From Carettochelys insculpta (Eukaryota > Chordata > Testudines > Carettochelyidae): 64,000 bases of DNA. The DNA is taken from NCBI RefSeq assembly GCF_033958435.1, contig NC_134138.1, forward strand, positions 178,606,798 through 178,670,797, given 5' to 3'. The notes beneath the pieces are model-generated. The model saw nothing but the letters and a program-made list of their open reading frames with translations, made no database searches and was not told where the DNA came from. Every line of letters starts with the position of its first letter. Position 1 is the stretch's first letter. This document shows, piece by piece, positions 23,600-35,247 of the stretch. Made by a program: the position numbers and the translations under genes.

Positions 23600-24379
23600 A
23601 TTGAACAGAGAATGTCCTATATAAGGAAAGAGTCATAATGATGTAGGGAATGTGGCAGCAGGAATGTGTCTCCCAGAGGGCATCTACATAAGAATGCAAA
23701 GGGCTGCATGTGTGATACTGAGGCTGGGAGGAATGTGTCTCCCAGAGATCATTTGCATAAGAATACAAAGGGGTGCATGTGTGATACCTTTCAGGTAAAG
23801 CCTAATGGGTAGCAAGTAAGCCATAAGATTTGGTCTATTGTAAACATGTAGTTGTAAAATCACAATTTAAGCTGACACTTAGTGAGGGAGTTGTGAGGTC
23901 TCACCAATGCTCTGGGTTATTGTGGGGGACAGGGCAGTTGCCATAGCTGCATAAGACAGTGATTACACAGGGCTCCCTTGTTTAAAGCATTGTAAAGGAG
24001 GAGGGGAGGGGTACTGGTTGAGCCAGCTTGCTGAGTGACTTGGCCCTGCCTATGCCTTGGCCATATAGCTCTAAGACTGGTGTGACTAACCCTCCCCACC
24101 TGTTGAAAGATAGAGCTGGATACTAGGGTGTTTGTGACACCCCACACTAGAGATATCAAGAGCTGAAATCACAAAGTGGCAGCTGGAGCCATGCAGAGCT
24201 AAAAATCAGAGTGGCAGCTGAGGCCACGCAGAGCTGAAATGACAGGGTTTTGCCTCAGGGCGATCCCAAGCAGTGGGGTAGGAGCGGGGGCAGACTGGCG
24301 GGTGGCCAGTAGGAGCAGCGGTGGGCGACGGCGGGCGGGCGGGCGGCCAGTGGCAGCAAGGGGAGGCTGCAGACAAGTG
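23600..24379. mobile_element. LTR-like repeat, left portion
   Basis: The stretch has promoter-like TCCTATATAAGGAAAG (about 23614), a tandem pair of about 90-bp units (see 23651-23791), and a pyrimidine-poor GC-rich right part. It appears to continue at 26463 after removal of the Harbinger copy and the Penelope insertion. The right portion contains GTCATTAAACAAGCC and CTTGCGAGG, resembling an LTR end. No coding sequence and no certain termini. Confidence 0.4.
23651..23791. repeat. Tandem duplication, two units
   Basis: GGAATGTGTCTCCCAGAGGG..ATAAGAATGCAAAGGGCTGCATGTGTGATAC is followed by GGAATGTGTCTCCCAGAGAT..ATAAGAATACAAAGGGGTGCATGTGTGATAC. The two copies differ at a handful of positions. They lie inside the LTR-like region, where such duplications often correspond to enhancer repeats; that role is inferred. 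Confidence 0.75.
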
Positions 24380-25062
24380 GGCTACGTCTACACGTGAAGC
24401 CAACATCGAAATAGCCTATTTCGATGTAGCAACATCGAAACGTCCTCCAGGGCTGGCAACGTCGATGTTCAACTTCGACGTTGCGCGGCACCACATCGAA
24501 ATAGGCGCTGCGAGGGTACGTCTACACGCCAAAGTAGCACACATCGAAATAAGGGTGCCAGGCACAGCTGCAGACACGGTCACAGGGCAGACTCAACAGC
24601 AAGCCGCTCCCTTAAAGGGCCCCTCCCAGACACAGTTGCATTAAACAACACAAGATACACAGAGCCGACAACTGGTTGCAGACCCTGTGCCTGCAGCATA
24701 GATCCCCAGCAGCCGTAGCAGCAGCCAGAAGCCCTGGGCTAAGGGCTGCTGCCCACGGTGACCATAGAGCCCCGCAGGGGCTGGAGAGAGAGCATCTCTC
24801 AACCCCCCAGCTGATGGCCGCCATGGAGGACCCGGCAATTTCGACGTTGCGGGACGCGGATCGTCTACACGGTCCCTACTTCGACGTTGAACGTCGAAGT
24901 AGGGCGCTATTCCGATCCCCTCATGAGGTTAGCGACTTCGACGTCTCGCCGCTTAACATCGAAGTTAACTTCGAAATAGCGCCCGACGCGTGTAGCCGCG
25001 ACGGGCGCTATTTCAAAGTTAGTGCCACTACTTTGAAGTAGCGTGCACGTGTAGACACAGCT
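24380..25062 (-). mobile_element. Non-autonomous Harbinger element, copy 2 (683 bp, TSD GTG)
   Basis: Left end GGCTACGTCTACACGTGAAG; right end is the complement of AGCTGTGTCTACACGTGCAC. GTG flanks both sides (24377-24379, 25063-25065). It is nearly identical to the copy at 27236-27946 in the middle (121-codon open frame shared with few changes). It lacks about 28 bp near 24439 that the other copies have (the 'ggctatttcgatgaataacgtctac' segment). Its right end lies 12 bp from the target repeat of the Penelope insertion. Internal open frames are not considered genes. Confidence 0.9.
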
Positions 25063-25084
25063 GTGGACAGGTAGTACTGCCCTG

Positions 25085-26199
25085 GTGATTGATGACATCT
25101 TTATGATTTGGACCCATAGTACAGAGGCTCTAGAGGAATTCCACAGAGCCTTTAACAATCTACACCCCACCATCAACTTATGCCTCGATTACAACATGCA
25201 AGAGATACATTTCCTGGACACTACAGTACTAATCAAGGATGGCCTGATCAGTACTACACTGTACCGAAAACCTACTGATCGTTATACTTATCTACACCCT
25301 TCTAGTTTCCATCCTGCACACGTGACTAGATTCATTGTTTACGGTCAAGCTCTTAGGTACAATCGCATTTGCTCTGATCCAACTGACAGAGACCAAAAAC
25401 TACAAGAACTTTACCAAATATTCATAAACCTGAATTACCCACCAGGAGAAGTAAAAAAAAACAAATCGACAGGGCCAGACGAATACCCAGAGACCAGCTA
25501 CTCCAAGATCAGCCCAAAAAAGCCAAGAACAGAACACCACTGGTCATCACCTACAGCCCCCAACTCAGACCACTGCAACGAATTATTAAAGAACTACAAC
25601 CTATCCTTAATCAGGATTCTACACTCCAGAAGGCCCTGTGTGACATGCCTGTTCTCTCCTACAGACATCCTCCCAAACTCATGAGGATCCCCACTAACAG
25701 CCACAGTCTATACCCCAGGAATACCAGTCCCGGAACCTTTCCCTGCAACAAAGCCTGCTGCCAGCTTTGTCCACATATCTTCTCTGGAAATACCATCACC
25801 GGACCTAACCAGGTTACTCACAGAATCACGGGCACTTTCTCATGCTCCTCTATTAACATCATATATGCCATCATGTGCCAGCAATGCCCAGGTGCTTTGT
25901 ATATTGGACAGACTTCTAACTCCCTTAGACAAAGGGTCAATGGGCACAAAACAGACATCAAAACACTCCAGATCCACAAACCAGTTCGTCAACTTTTTAA
26001 TGGAATGGGGCATTCTGTCAATGACCTCAAGGTATGTGTGTTACTGAAAAGGAATTATTGCACCGTTTTGGAAAGAGAAACATCTGAGCTGGCTTTTATA
26101 TTCAAATTCGGCACATTAAGACATGTTTTAAATCTTGATGGGAACTTTCTGAGTCACTATAGGGGCTCGTCTGCATACTTGGCTCAATCTAATTCTTGA
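25085..26199 (+). pseudogene. Penelope-like reverse transcriptase / GIY-YIG endonuclease, frameshifted
   Basis: The first frame (to 25684) begins at the RT catalytic box (IDDIFMIW, D-D pair at about 25091-25096). It continues with LDTTV, YRKPTDR and LRYNRICSD, typical of Penelope-like RTs, then a linker. The second frame (from about 25645) contains CNKACCQLC, then the GIY-YIG core IIYAIMCQQC....ALYIGQTSNSLRQRVNGHKTDI at about 25858-25965, and ends at a stop at 26199. The two frames differ, so a frameshift lies near 25645-25684. The N-terminal half of the RT is absent through 5' truncation. The enzyme would nick the target and prime reverse transcription; this copy cannot do so. Confidence 0.88.
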
Positions 26200-26447
26200 C
26201 CTTCCTCCCCACCCCTCCACTCTCTGATTTGCTCACCTTGATTATCTTTTTCTGATTTGTCCTACTTGCTTACTGTTTTTGGTTCTCTGTGCCTTAAATA
26301 TTGAGTCTGTTCTGGTCTGGCTATGGTCTGAAGAAGTGGGTCTGTCCCACGAAAGCTCACCTAAGAAACTATTTTGCTAGTCTTTAAAGTGCTACTTGAC
26401 TTCTTTTTGTTTTGATAGTGTATAGACTAGCACGGCTTCCTCTTTGT
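25090..26447 (+). mobile_element. 5'-truncated Penelope-like element with 12-15 bp TSD
   Basis: The insertion lies between two copies of TACTGCCCTGGTGAT (25075-25089 and 26448-26462). The first three bases may belong to the element's own end, so the duplication is at least 12 bp. It starts inside the reverse transcriptase and runs through a GIY-YIG endonuclease to the tail GAAGTGGGTCTGTCCCACGAAAGCTC...CTTTAAAGTGCTAC...CTTTGTTAC. The same tail occurs at 1843, 14333, 36840 and 59735, which defines an active-looking family in this genome. Confidence 0.88.
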
Positions 26448-26462
26448 TACTGCCCTGGTGAT

Positions 26463-26930
26463 GTATCTGTGGGCTCTGGGTTCAGGACTGCACCGCAGAA
26501 GGTACACCCTGTAACTATGTGTGGGGTAAATGGCCAAGAGCCCCAGCAAGAGACTTGGTTCTACTGCATATGGAGATGGTATCTTGGTAAAGGGGTTTCT
26601 CTTCTTTGCTTATATATATTGCATCTGTCACTGTAACCTTGGGGTAGGTTACGGTCATTAAACAAGCCATTTCTATCTCAGACTCTGTGCTTGCGAGGGG
26701 GGGAGAACTGCCTTACAGGCACCCAACACTGGGGTGAAATTGTCCCAGGCCACTGGGTGGGGGCTCGAGCCGGTTGGTTGTATCCTTGAGAGGAAAACCC
26801 CACAGGAGTTGAACCCGGCCCTTCTGGCAGGCGTCTGGCCTTAACAGAAGGGTTACAATGAGAATGTAGGATTGGGGCAATAGAGACGCAGTACCTGAAG
26901 AAATGAAGGGAAGGTACTAGGAGGTTTCTC
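26463..26930. mobile_element. LTR-like repeat, right portion
   Basis: Continues the 23600-24379 stretch after the nested insertions. Contains GTCATTAAACAAGCCATTTC and CTTGCGAGGGGG, then GGCACCCAACACTGGGGTG. No coding region. Low-confidence class assignment. Confidence 0.35.
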
Positions 26931-27235
26931 AAAGTAAGAAAAAGTTCTAATGTGGTACAGAAGTTGAGAGTTTCTTGGGATACTCCTACTGATAAAAAAA
27001 TATACAGGGAGGCCAGCTGATCCCAAACTCACTAGTTAAATGAGCCTTTTTATTTTTATTCTGCAAGAATTGGTAAAGCAAAACCAGAAAGTTTTGAACA
27101 TAAATTATTGCCAGGACAGGGTATCTTTAAATATAAAGCAAGTTTATCATAACTGTAACAGATTCAGAGCTATGCCAGAAACACTAACTGAAGTTTTTGT
27201 ACTAATTGACACATCACCCCTGAAACCATCACCAT

Positions 27236-27946
27236 GGCTACGTCTACACGTGAAGCCTACATCGAAGTAGCCTATTTCGATGTGGCGACATTGAAAAAGG
27301 CTATTTCGATGAATAACGTCTACACGTCCTCCAGGGCTGGCAACGTCGATGTTCAACATCGACGTTGCGCAGCACCACATCGAAATAGGCGCTGCGAGGG
27401 TACGTCTACACGCCAAAGTAGCACACATCGAAATAAGGGTGCCAGGCACAGCTGCAGACACAGTCACAGGGCAAACTCAACAGCAAGCCGCTCCCTTAAA
27501 GGGCCCCTCCCAGACACAGTTGCATTAAACAACACAAGATACACAGAGCCGACAACTGGTTGCAGACCCTGTGCCTGCAGCATAGATCCCCAGCAGCCGT
27601 AGCAGCAGCCAGAAGCCCTGGGCTAAGGGCTGCTGCCCACGGTGACCATAGAGCCCCGCAGGGGCTGGAGAGAGAGCATCTCTCAACCCCCCAGCTGATG
27701 GCCGCCATGGAGGACCCGGCAATTTCGACGTTGCGGGACGCGGATCGTCTACACGGTCCCTACTTCGACGTTGAACGTCGAAGTAGGGCGCTATTCCCAT
27801 CCCCTCATGGGGTTAGCGGTTTCGACGTCTCGCCGCCTAACGTCGATATTAACATCGAAATAGCGCCCAACACGTGTAGCCGTGACGGGCGCTATTTCGA
27901 AGTTAGTGCCGCTACTTCAAAGTAGCTTGCACGTGTAGACACGGCT
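27236..27946 (-). mobile_element. Non-autonomous Harbinger element, copy 3 (711 bp, TSD CAT)
   Basis: Starts GGCTACGTCTACACGTGAAG and ends with the complement of AGCCGTGTCTACACGTGCAAG. CAT lies at 27233-27235 and 27947-27949. It has the same structure as the copies at 2620, 24380 and 51264. It is closest to 24380, but with the 28-bp segment retained and different flanks and target duplication, so it is an independent insertion, not a segmental duplicate. Non-coding. Confidence 0.92.
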
Positions 27947-27949
27947 CAT

Positions 27950-28558
27950 GAGATTTACTGGTTTTTGATAGGGGATGCTCACTGAGGAATGCTTGTTCCT
28001 GCAATGCTGCCACTGATGATTTTAACTGCCTAATATAATAGTCTAATTTGTCTGAATTTAATAAACAATTTGAATTCTGTAGGAATAAACAGATTAACTT
28101 GAGAGAAAAACCATTAACATAGCAAATATTCTGTTGATATAATTCCCCTTTCCAGAGCTTCTGAATTAATTTTTACCCGCAGAAAACAGCAATAAGTATA
28201 GGGGTCAAGACCAATAATTAAAACGTTGTTCTATCCTCCAATATTTCTTGCAGGCAAGAAGAAGAATCCTGTAGTTTATAATCAAAAAGCCCCCATACCT
28301 GCTGGATTCCACAGAAAGTCCAGCAAAAGTTTTGTTTGTTTTTGTATATTTTTTCAGTGTAAATGGTTGGTATACTGATTTGCAGCACTGTACTAACATG
28401 ATGGAATTCATTTCCTTCCTATTTTGAATACTAACTAATAAAAACTACATTTGAAGCAACATTCACTAACTTCAGAGTTAACAATAAATATTGCTTAGCC
28501 TAATAGCTATGGGCAAGGGAAATGGGAAGTAAAACATGATGAGCTGCAGAATTTTCAC
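27950..28558. other. Intronic sequence, no gene seen
   Basis: AT-rich, with no recognised feature. Confidence 0.5.
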
Positions 28559-28561
28559 TCT

Positions 28562-28860
28562 GACTGTGTCTACACTTACCAAAAACTTTGAAATGGCCAT
28601 GCTAACGGCCAGATCGAAGAATACTAATAAGATGCATTAGAATACTAATGAGGCTCATAGGAATAAGGGGATTTCGATGTTGGTGGGGTCCGTTCGAAAA
28701 GGACCCCCATGTATACGAGACACGGGAGCAAAACGCGGCAATTTTGAAGTGCTGCAGCCAGCGGCATGCTTATGAATATGCATTTCAGCGCCTCATTAGT
28801 ATTCTTCAACTGGCCATTAGCATGGTCATTTCAAAGTTTTTGGTAAGTGTAGATGTAGCC
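28562..28860. mobile_element. Harbinger-type MITE (299 bp, TSD TCT)
   Basis: Ends: GACTGTGTCTACACTTACC and the complement of GGCTACATCTACACTTACC. The inverted similarity extends inward through CAAAAACTTTGAAATGGCCATGCTAA, about 44 bp. TCT flanks both sides (28559-28561 and 28861-28863). The interior has paired TACTAATGAGG/CCTCATTAGTA motifs. A third MITE family with the shared end motif. Confidence 0.85.
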
Positions 28861-28898
28861 TCTATGTTCATACTTACTCAGAAGACTTCTGTCTACAT

Positions 28899-29087
28899 CA
28901 GGCATGTCCAGCCCATGGGCCGCATGTGGCCCCGGAGAGCTAGTAATGAGGCCCCACAAGATCATAAACTTTTAACACTATTGTGTGATTTATATACATT
29001 AACTATATTATACATTTTATATGCAGCCCAAGACAATTCCTCTTCACTCAATGCGGCCCAGGCAAGCCAAAAGGTTGGACATTCATG
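28899..29087 (-). mobile_element. Short hAT-type element (189 bp, TSD GTCTACAT)
   Basis: Perfect 8-bp target duplication GTCTACAT at 28891-28898 and 29088-29095. Ends: CAGGCATGTCCAGCCC and the complement of CATGAATGTCCAACC. Same family as 5358-5553, in inverse orientation (shared 'aattcctcttcactcaatg' and 'taactatattata' segments). The host hAT transposase is not in this window. Confidence 0.92.
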
Positions 29088-29095
29088 GTCTACAT

Positions 29096-29736
29096 AGATG
29101 GTGTCACCAGAGTAGATATTTCAAATATATGCAAGATTCCAGCACTCTCAACTGAAAGCATCTGGAAAATGGCAGGAAGGTTTGAATTCTCAAAGGGAAA
29201 TTGAAGGCTGGGCGGATATCAAGAGTCTGTGCAAGGAAATGTTTCAGAGAGTTGAAGCTTCACAGGGTTACACTTGGAATCCACAGAGTAAAAGAAAAGA
29301 AGAGGTTAAAAGTCTAGAGCAGCTCTTGTGATAGGAGGCAAGAAAAGTTCTGTAGAAAAGACAAACTGGCCCAGGAATGGTGGGATGTGTCAATAGGGCA
29401 GCTGAGACCCATCCATTTTCACCAAGGCTGGATATAATGCCAAACTGATTTCTACCTTGTTCCTATTAGAGATGAAGATCAGCTGTTTTCAGACAGACAT
29501 AATCCTTTGCCCAAAACACCCATTTCACAGGTACTTCAACACCAAGTGACATCAAATGTCAAATGAAAGAGGAGCAAGGCTTCGTTGAGAAGTATACAAC
29601 ACATGAAAATAGGACAGCTGAGGTGGGACATGAATATACTGGTTAATAAGTGCACAAGCTAAGGGAGTCTGTTGAGGATGAAGAGACATACATGATTTTT
29701 GAAATGTATTACTCACTAATTGAGGAAGGAGCATCT
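29096..29736. other. Intronic sequence, no gene seen
   Basis: No recognisable domain or repeat. Confidence 0.45.
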
Positions 29737-29737
29737 T

Positions 29738-30360
29738 CGAATCATAGGGCTGGAAGGGACCTCAATTGGTCATCAAGTCCAGCCCCCTGCCCCAAGCAGG
29801 ATCAACCCCAACTAAGTCATCCCAGCCAGGATTTTGTCAAGCCAGGACTTAAAAACCTCAAGGGATGGAGATTCCATCACCTCTTTAGGCAATGCATTCC
29901 AGTGCTTCACTACACTCCTGGTGAAGTAGTTTGTCCTAATATCCAACCTACTCCTCTCCTTCTGTAATTTCAGGCCATTGTTCCTTGTTCTGCCACCTGT
30001 TGCCATCAAAAACAGTTTCTCACCATCCTCTCTAGAGCTCTCCTTCGGGAAACTGAAGGCTGCTATTTAATCACCCCTCAGTCTTCTCTTCTGTAAACTA
30101 AACAAGCCCAAATCCCTCAGCGTATCCTCACAGGTCTTATGCTCCAGCCCCTTAGTCATTTTTGTTGCTCTCCACTGAACCTGATCCAGAACATCCACAT
30201 CCTTTCTATACTGGGGGGCGTGGGCCCAAAACTGGACACAATATTCTAGATGTGGCCTCACCAGTGCCGAATACAGGGAAACAACAACTTCTCTAGATAT
30301 GCTTGAAATGCTCCTCCTAATACACCCCAGTATGCCATTAGCTTTCTTGTTCTCCTTTAT
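29738..30360 (-). mobile_element. CR1 LINE fragment (C-terminal RT and 3' end)
   Basis: Minus-strand translation in two frames gives the CR1 RT thumb region. [36 protein letters not shown]......[14 protein letters not shown] lies at about 30350-30070, and LDIRTNYFTRSVVKHWNALPKEV at 29950-29870. It ends at GAATCATAGGGCTGGAAGGG (plus strand), the complement of a CR1 3' terminus. Frameshifted and 5'-truncated; the upstream part of the overlapping 249-codon open frame is non-CR1 sequence read through by chance. Confidence 0.88.
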
Positions 30361-31170
30361 CCTTTCCTTGGGGCTGTCCCTACCAATACGCAAAGTATAC
30401 AGATATGTAGGGCACCACAAAACATTGAGCAACATGATGCCCATAATTTCATGGAGCCCCACCTGGCACCTCCGGCTCAGGTGGCCAGGCCCATCCCCCA
30501 ACCCTGCATCCACTGGCCTCAGAGTTTGTACTCCTTTCCGCAACCCTCCACCCCCAGTGACTGCAGCTGGGAGCTGAGGAAGAAGAGCAGATTGGCCTCT
30601 CTGTTGCCCACCTCTGCCACTGGTTAGTGCATGGGGGGTGGGGGGCAATCCCTGCTGCTGGCACCAGCACTCTCCCCCACTAGTCACCCAGTCCACCCTT
30701 GGCCCTGTAAAGCTCCCCAAAGTGTGTTGCTTGGGGCATTGTCCCAAACCATACTGCTTACCTTCTATTTTCACAGTGGAAAGGGAAACCACCACTCTTA
30801 TCACTGCATGTGCCATTCATCTGCTCCCCTGTCCTCAGATGAGCCTCTCTGCCCTGCCCCTTGCAGCTCTAGCCTCTGGAGTTGCCCCCTTCATCCAACA
30901 GCTCCTGCAGTCACAGCCCTGCACCCACAGGCACTCGGTAGGTTCACAGCCCACCTGTGTCCCTTGCATGGCCTCTCCCTGCCCTTCTGCTTTGCCCTCC
31001 CTGAACCCTCTCCCTCTGCAGGCACCAGTCAGCCCTCCCCTCATGGAGGGCCTACTTGAGTGCAGCTCCCCCCAGAGTGATACAGATCCTCAGGCTGTGC
31101 AGCGCAGCACAACTGGTGGGGACAGCTCTAATTGTTATGAAATCTTTAAGAAAATGTTGTAGGTCAGGAT
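30361..31170. other. GC-rich, pyrimidine-rich stretch of unknown origin
   Basis: CT-rich sequence with long open frames on the plus strand that show only low-complexity Pro/Ser/Leu-rich peptides. It may be a decayed hAT or LTR repeat, but I could not find ends. Confidence 0.35.
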
Positions 31171-33240
31171 TTTCAAAAGAACCCCCTGGAGTGAGACACC
31201 CAAATCTTGTGAAATTATAATAGGAAACAAGTGCCTAATTTGACCATCTCAGACATAAAAAATCCTGCAAGAGGATACAGTACCAGAAGCTCCTTGTCCT
31301 ACCAAATCTACCGTCAATGGTTCAGCTCAGCACTGTGCTGGCTGTCAGTATAGCTGCTTTTCTGAACAGGAGCATAGTGTGATAGCTGCTCAATACGAAG
31401 ATTGTAGTATTCATATACCAAGCAGGATCAGCATTAGTGCTGATCAACTCATTGTCCATATTTTCCAAGACATTTGGTTACATTTTAAAGGAGGAATTTT
31501 GACAAAACAAGCAACACAGGAAAAAAGTATTTTTTTAAACAAGAAAAATATTGGAAAAAATTAGAGTCTTCACTTAGAGATACTGTTCTAAAGAGAATTT
31601 GAGGTGATTTAGAAAGCCAAAAAGAAAATTACTATGTGTATCTTCTGTGTTCAGTTAAAACACATCATATCTTGGATGAAAATATCCCTTTTCTTTCCAC
31701 CAGTGAGCAAGATTCCCAAGTCCTAACATGAGCAGTGCGTAAGCATTGGTAAAAACATTTTCATACAAGCAAGGTGACTGAAATTCACTAGTTGCTGGGG
31801 AGTTTTTATGGGAAGAAGGCACAGTCAAATTAAGCTTTTCCAAAAACAAAACCAGCTCCTATTTTAAAACTGTAACAACCACTTAGTCCAGGGCTGTATC
31901 AGTGGAGTCACACAGATGTCAGGCTTGAGGAGGAGACAATCAATTGCAGAATCTCTCTCTCATATTGTGCGTGGGCTATCTTGACTCTACTTTTCCCAAT
32001 AACACCTAACTCAAGCTTATGTCAAAAGCTACTTCCCTGTACTCATGATTCACAAGAAAATGAGAGAGCAGAAGAGAGTGGATGAGGACTTAAGCTAGCA
32101 CAGTGAAATTTAAAATTATATATATATAATGGCTAATTTAATATAAGCCTCTTCCATATGCATGAAATAAATGTAGCCAGATTCTTCCAGTTTTCTGTAG
32201 GATAGGCCTACCTTTCCCACTCAACCTCACTGAAGAATATTGGTAAGGTCTGCAACTCAGTCTATTCAGAAGATCTGAGCACTCTTTCACCTTAGGACTG
32301 TACAATGTAGGACATTTTTGTATTGCATTCAGAAAGATTAATATGACCCACTCATAGCATCTATGTTAGGATTAAGAGGGAGGAATAAAATTAGCCACAA
32401 ACACATCTAATACATATTTTGCCAACTGATAGCTGAGTACAGTTGACAGAAATACAAATTGATCCTGTTATCTACATATTATACTCATATGAAATACCCT
32501 AGCGGATTGACACGTGGGGAAGCTGCAAGACCTCTTAAAATTACAAACTCAGAATACAAGAGTATGGTTAGAAAAGGTGATCTGAATTCACTAGTTGACA
32601 GTTCAGTGTGTTTTTGTTTTTGTTTTTGTTTTTTTTTAAATGGAAAAAGGGCACATTCACTCCTCTTATTAAAATTCATGGGAATTGAAAATATCCCAAA
32701 GCCCAAGAGGGCTGGAGACAGAAAATCTATTTAACAGAAATGGGAAACTTACTCTAAATTCACCTTGAAAGCACTTTTCCCATCACGCTCTTACTGAAAG
32801 ACTTTTGATTTGTCTCTTACCTAGCAGGTAATTATACAACTTCTTTTTCCCCTGCCTAGCGCATACAAAAGGGTATCATTTTAACATTTTATGCAAATTA
32901 TCCTGGTTTGTTCTCACCAAGGTCTTTGTTGGAATTATTTTCTTTTTACTCTATCTCCCTTAACCAGCTTTTCTGTTTCATTTCCTTTTATCCCCCATAT
33001 TTTGTCCCCTGACTGTACCATTTGATATTATAACTGCTTTATCCTGCTGAAGTCTATGCTTCAATTTTCCTTTCTTCCTAATACAGAGAGGCCCACTTGT
33101 CATTCTGGCCTCTGTGTCAGCAACTTTTGTCAGATCTAACCTAATCATTACACCTAACGTTATAATCTGTATCTAAAAATACATTTAGTCACATATCACT
33201 GGCCAATTAATAAATCACTGATCATTGACATTCCTGCATG
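31171..33240. other. Intronic AT-rich sequence, no gene seen
   Basis: Contains short (AT)n near 32117 and a (GTTTTT)n tract near 32610-32636. No coding domain. Confidence 0.5.
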
Positions 33241-34720
33241 AAGTACAAAAAGGTTTATACTAAGAGTTTTTGATTGACACTGGAATCATGACAAAGGTGT
33301 GCTTAACCTATGCATGTTGGTGGTGGCCACCCTAGACAAAGGAATGTGCTTGCTTTTCTGACAAGCCAGGATTGATGGACAGACACAATGAGGGCCAATT
33401 TACATATTAGGTAAACAAAGCTGTCAAGCTAACAAACAGGGGAGGAGTAGAAACTTTATCAGAACTACAAAATCAGGGTCTGAACCTCAATGATAAGCAA
33501 TTAAATCAACTGTAACAATATTACTGTTTTATAAAAATATAATGAGTGAGGTGTTTCGTGATGCCCTTTGACAACTGGTAACTAATACCATGTGATAAAC
33601 TAGGTAGGTAATTAAGGTTACTCACTGATATTGTAATTTACAGTCTGTGACCTCACAAAGGGAAAAACAGGTTTTAACTATGGAGGATGAAACATCACTA
33701 GCTGCTTTTCTCCAAAGAAAATAGGCAATGTCTGAATAAAACTAATGGAAGACCCAATGACATAGAAATCAGCAGAGGGATTGGTAGTGCATAGAAAGGG
33801 AAGGACTGATAAGCTTCTGTTACTTCTTGAAACAAGGTCACTGAACTTTGGAAGATACAAGCCATCTTTGGCATCCATCACTAGACAGACAAAAGGGGCC
33901 AGAATTCTTGCAAGATCAAAAAGGTGAGTTCTTCAACAAGGTGCAGGGAAGGGGGCGCGAGCATGGAAGTCTGTGGGAACTTACAACTGGTAAGAAACCT
34001 ACGTTGGCAAAGACAAAGGAAACCAACACCTTGTACTGTTTTAGAGGATCCAGACAGAGGGATAGTCAGCCATGGCTGGGAAGAGGAAAAATTGGTCAGG
34101 AGGAAAATCTCATGAACAAATCATGTATCACCTTGCTAGATATTTTACTTTTAGATGCATGTTTTCATTGTTTGTTTGTAACCTTGCCTCTTATGCTTAA
34201 ACTCACTTAAAATATTCTTGTCTTAATAAATTTTTGTATTTTTAACCTAACCCAACACAATACTGCCTTTAATTTAAAGTGAATATAACTCCAAGCCCCT
34301 AGTAGGCTGCTGGGTTTTGTCTTTATTATTCCTGTCCAATATTAATGGTGAAACGTAGATGTTGCGAAGAACCTGGTTCGTCTGAGACTACAGATGTAGT
34401 GGGATCAACTGCCATTATTAACTAAGTCCAGTGAGGACAAGAGAGTGTGTCTATGGGAACTGTTGGCGGGTTTTTGAATACAAAGCGACTGGACCAGGGC
34501 TGTACTGTATACAGAATATGAAGTACATACTGGCTGTGTGTCCCGCTCCCCTGCCCCAGGGAGGAAGTCACAAATACCATTTGGGGACACTCAGGATTAT
34601 AATTCCAGTTTGTTATGAGTGCCCTCTGATCTGAATAACATCCCAAAATGTGACAGTATGTTTTCTCTTTTATTTTCAGATTTACTCTTATCAAGCAATG
34701 ATGTCATTTAGGTGTGCATG
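33241..34720. other. Possible LTR-like or retroelement-derived stretch
   Basis: Features that suggest an old LTR include CTTAATAAATTTTTG near 34220 and a GC-rich downstream half, but no termini, primer-binding site or coding domain could be fixed. An 88-bp open segment with good splice-like edges at 34680-34767 is discussed under findings. Confidence 0.3.
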
Positions 34721-35247
34721 GAGCGAAGCGGGGATCCTAATTGAAGGCCACATACCACCAATCACAGGTGAGTAAACACAATGGACAGTGAAAACCAATG
34801 GAAAGTTCTGTGGGCTAACTTCTTCTTAAAAAGATTTCAGAAGAGAGATGTAGCCAGGCAATTGAAAAGAATTTGACTTAGTGAGTTGAAACTTGCAGAG
34901 CCAGACCCTCAGCTTCTACAAATCAATTGACATGATTAAGATTCTGTTCCACCACCTCAGAGGACTTTCTCTTCATGAAGTTCCCTACACTGACTCTCTA
35001 AGAACTCACTTGCATCCATCCTCTATTACTTCTAATGATCTATAGGATCAAGAGGGGGAGTTACTGGAGCCGTAGAGACAGAGTTGTTTTCCAATTAAAA
35101 ATAAAGTCAGTGCATTGTGTGGTAGGGAGCACTCAAAATAGTCAAACTATTCGAAGAGGGCTTACATGCTGGGACCTACACTGGTTTTTGTTTATATTCT
35201 TCAAAGCTTTTTGTTCCCATTATGTGCCAACAATGCCCTTCCACTAT

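Noticed and set aside
24676..27925. Elements 24380-25062 and 27236-27946 as a segmental duplication
   Set aside because: Each has its own 3-bp duplication and unrelated flanks, so they are separate insertions.
30067..30816. 249-codon minus-strand open frame as a gene
   Set aside because: Only its C-terminal third is protein-like, and that is CR1 RT. The N-terminal part is unrelated GC-rich DNA read through by chance.
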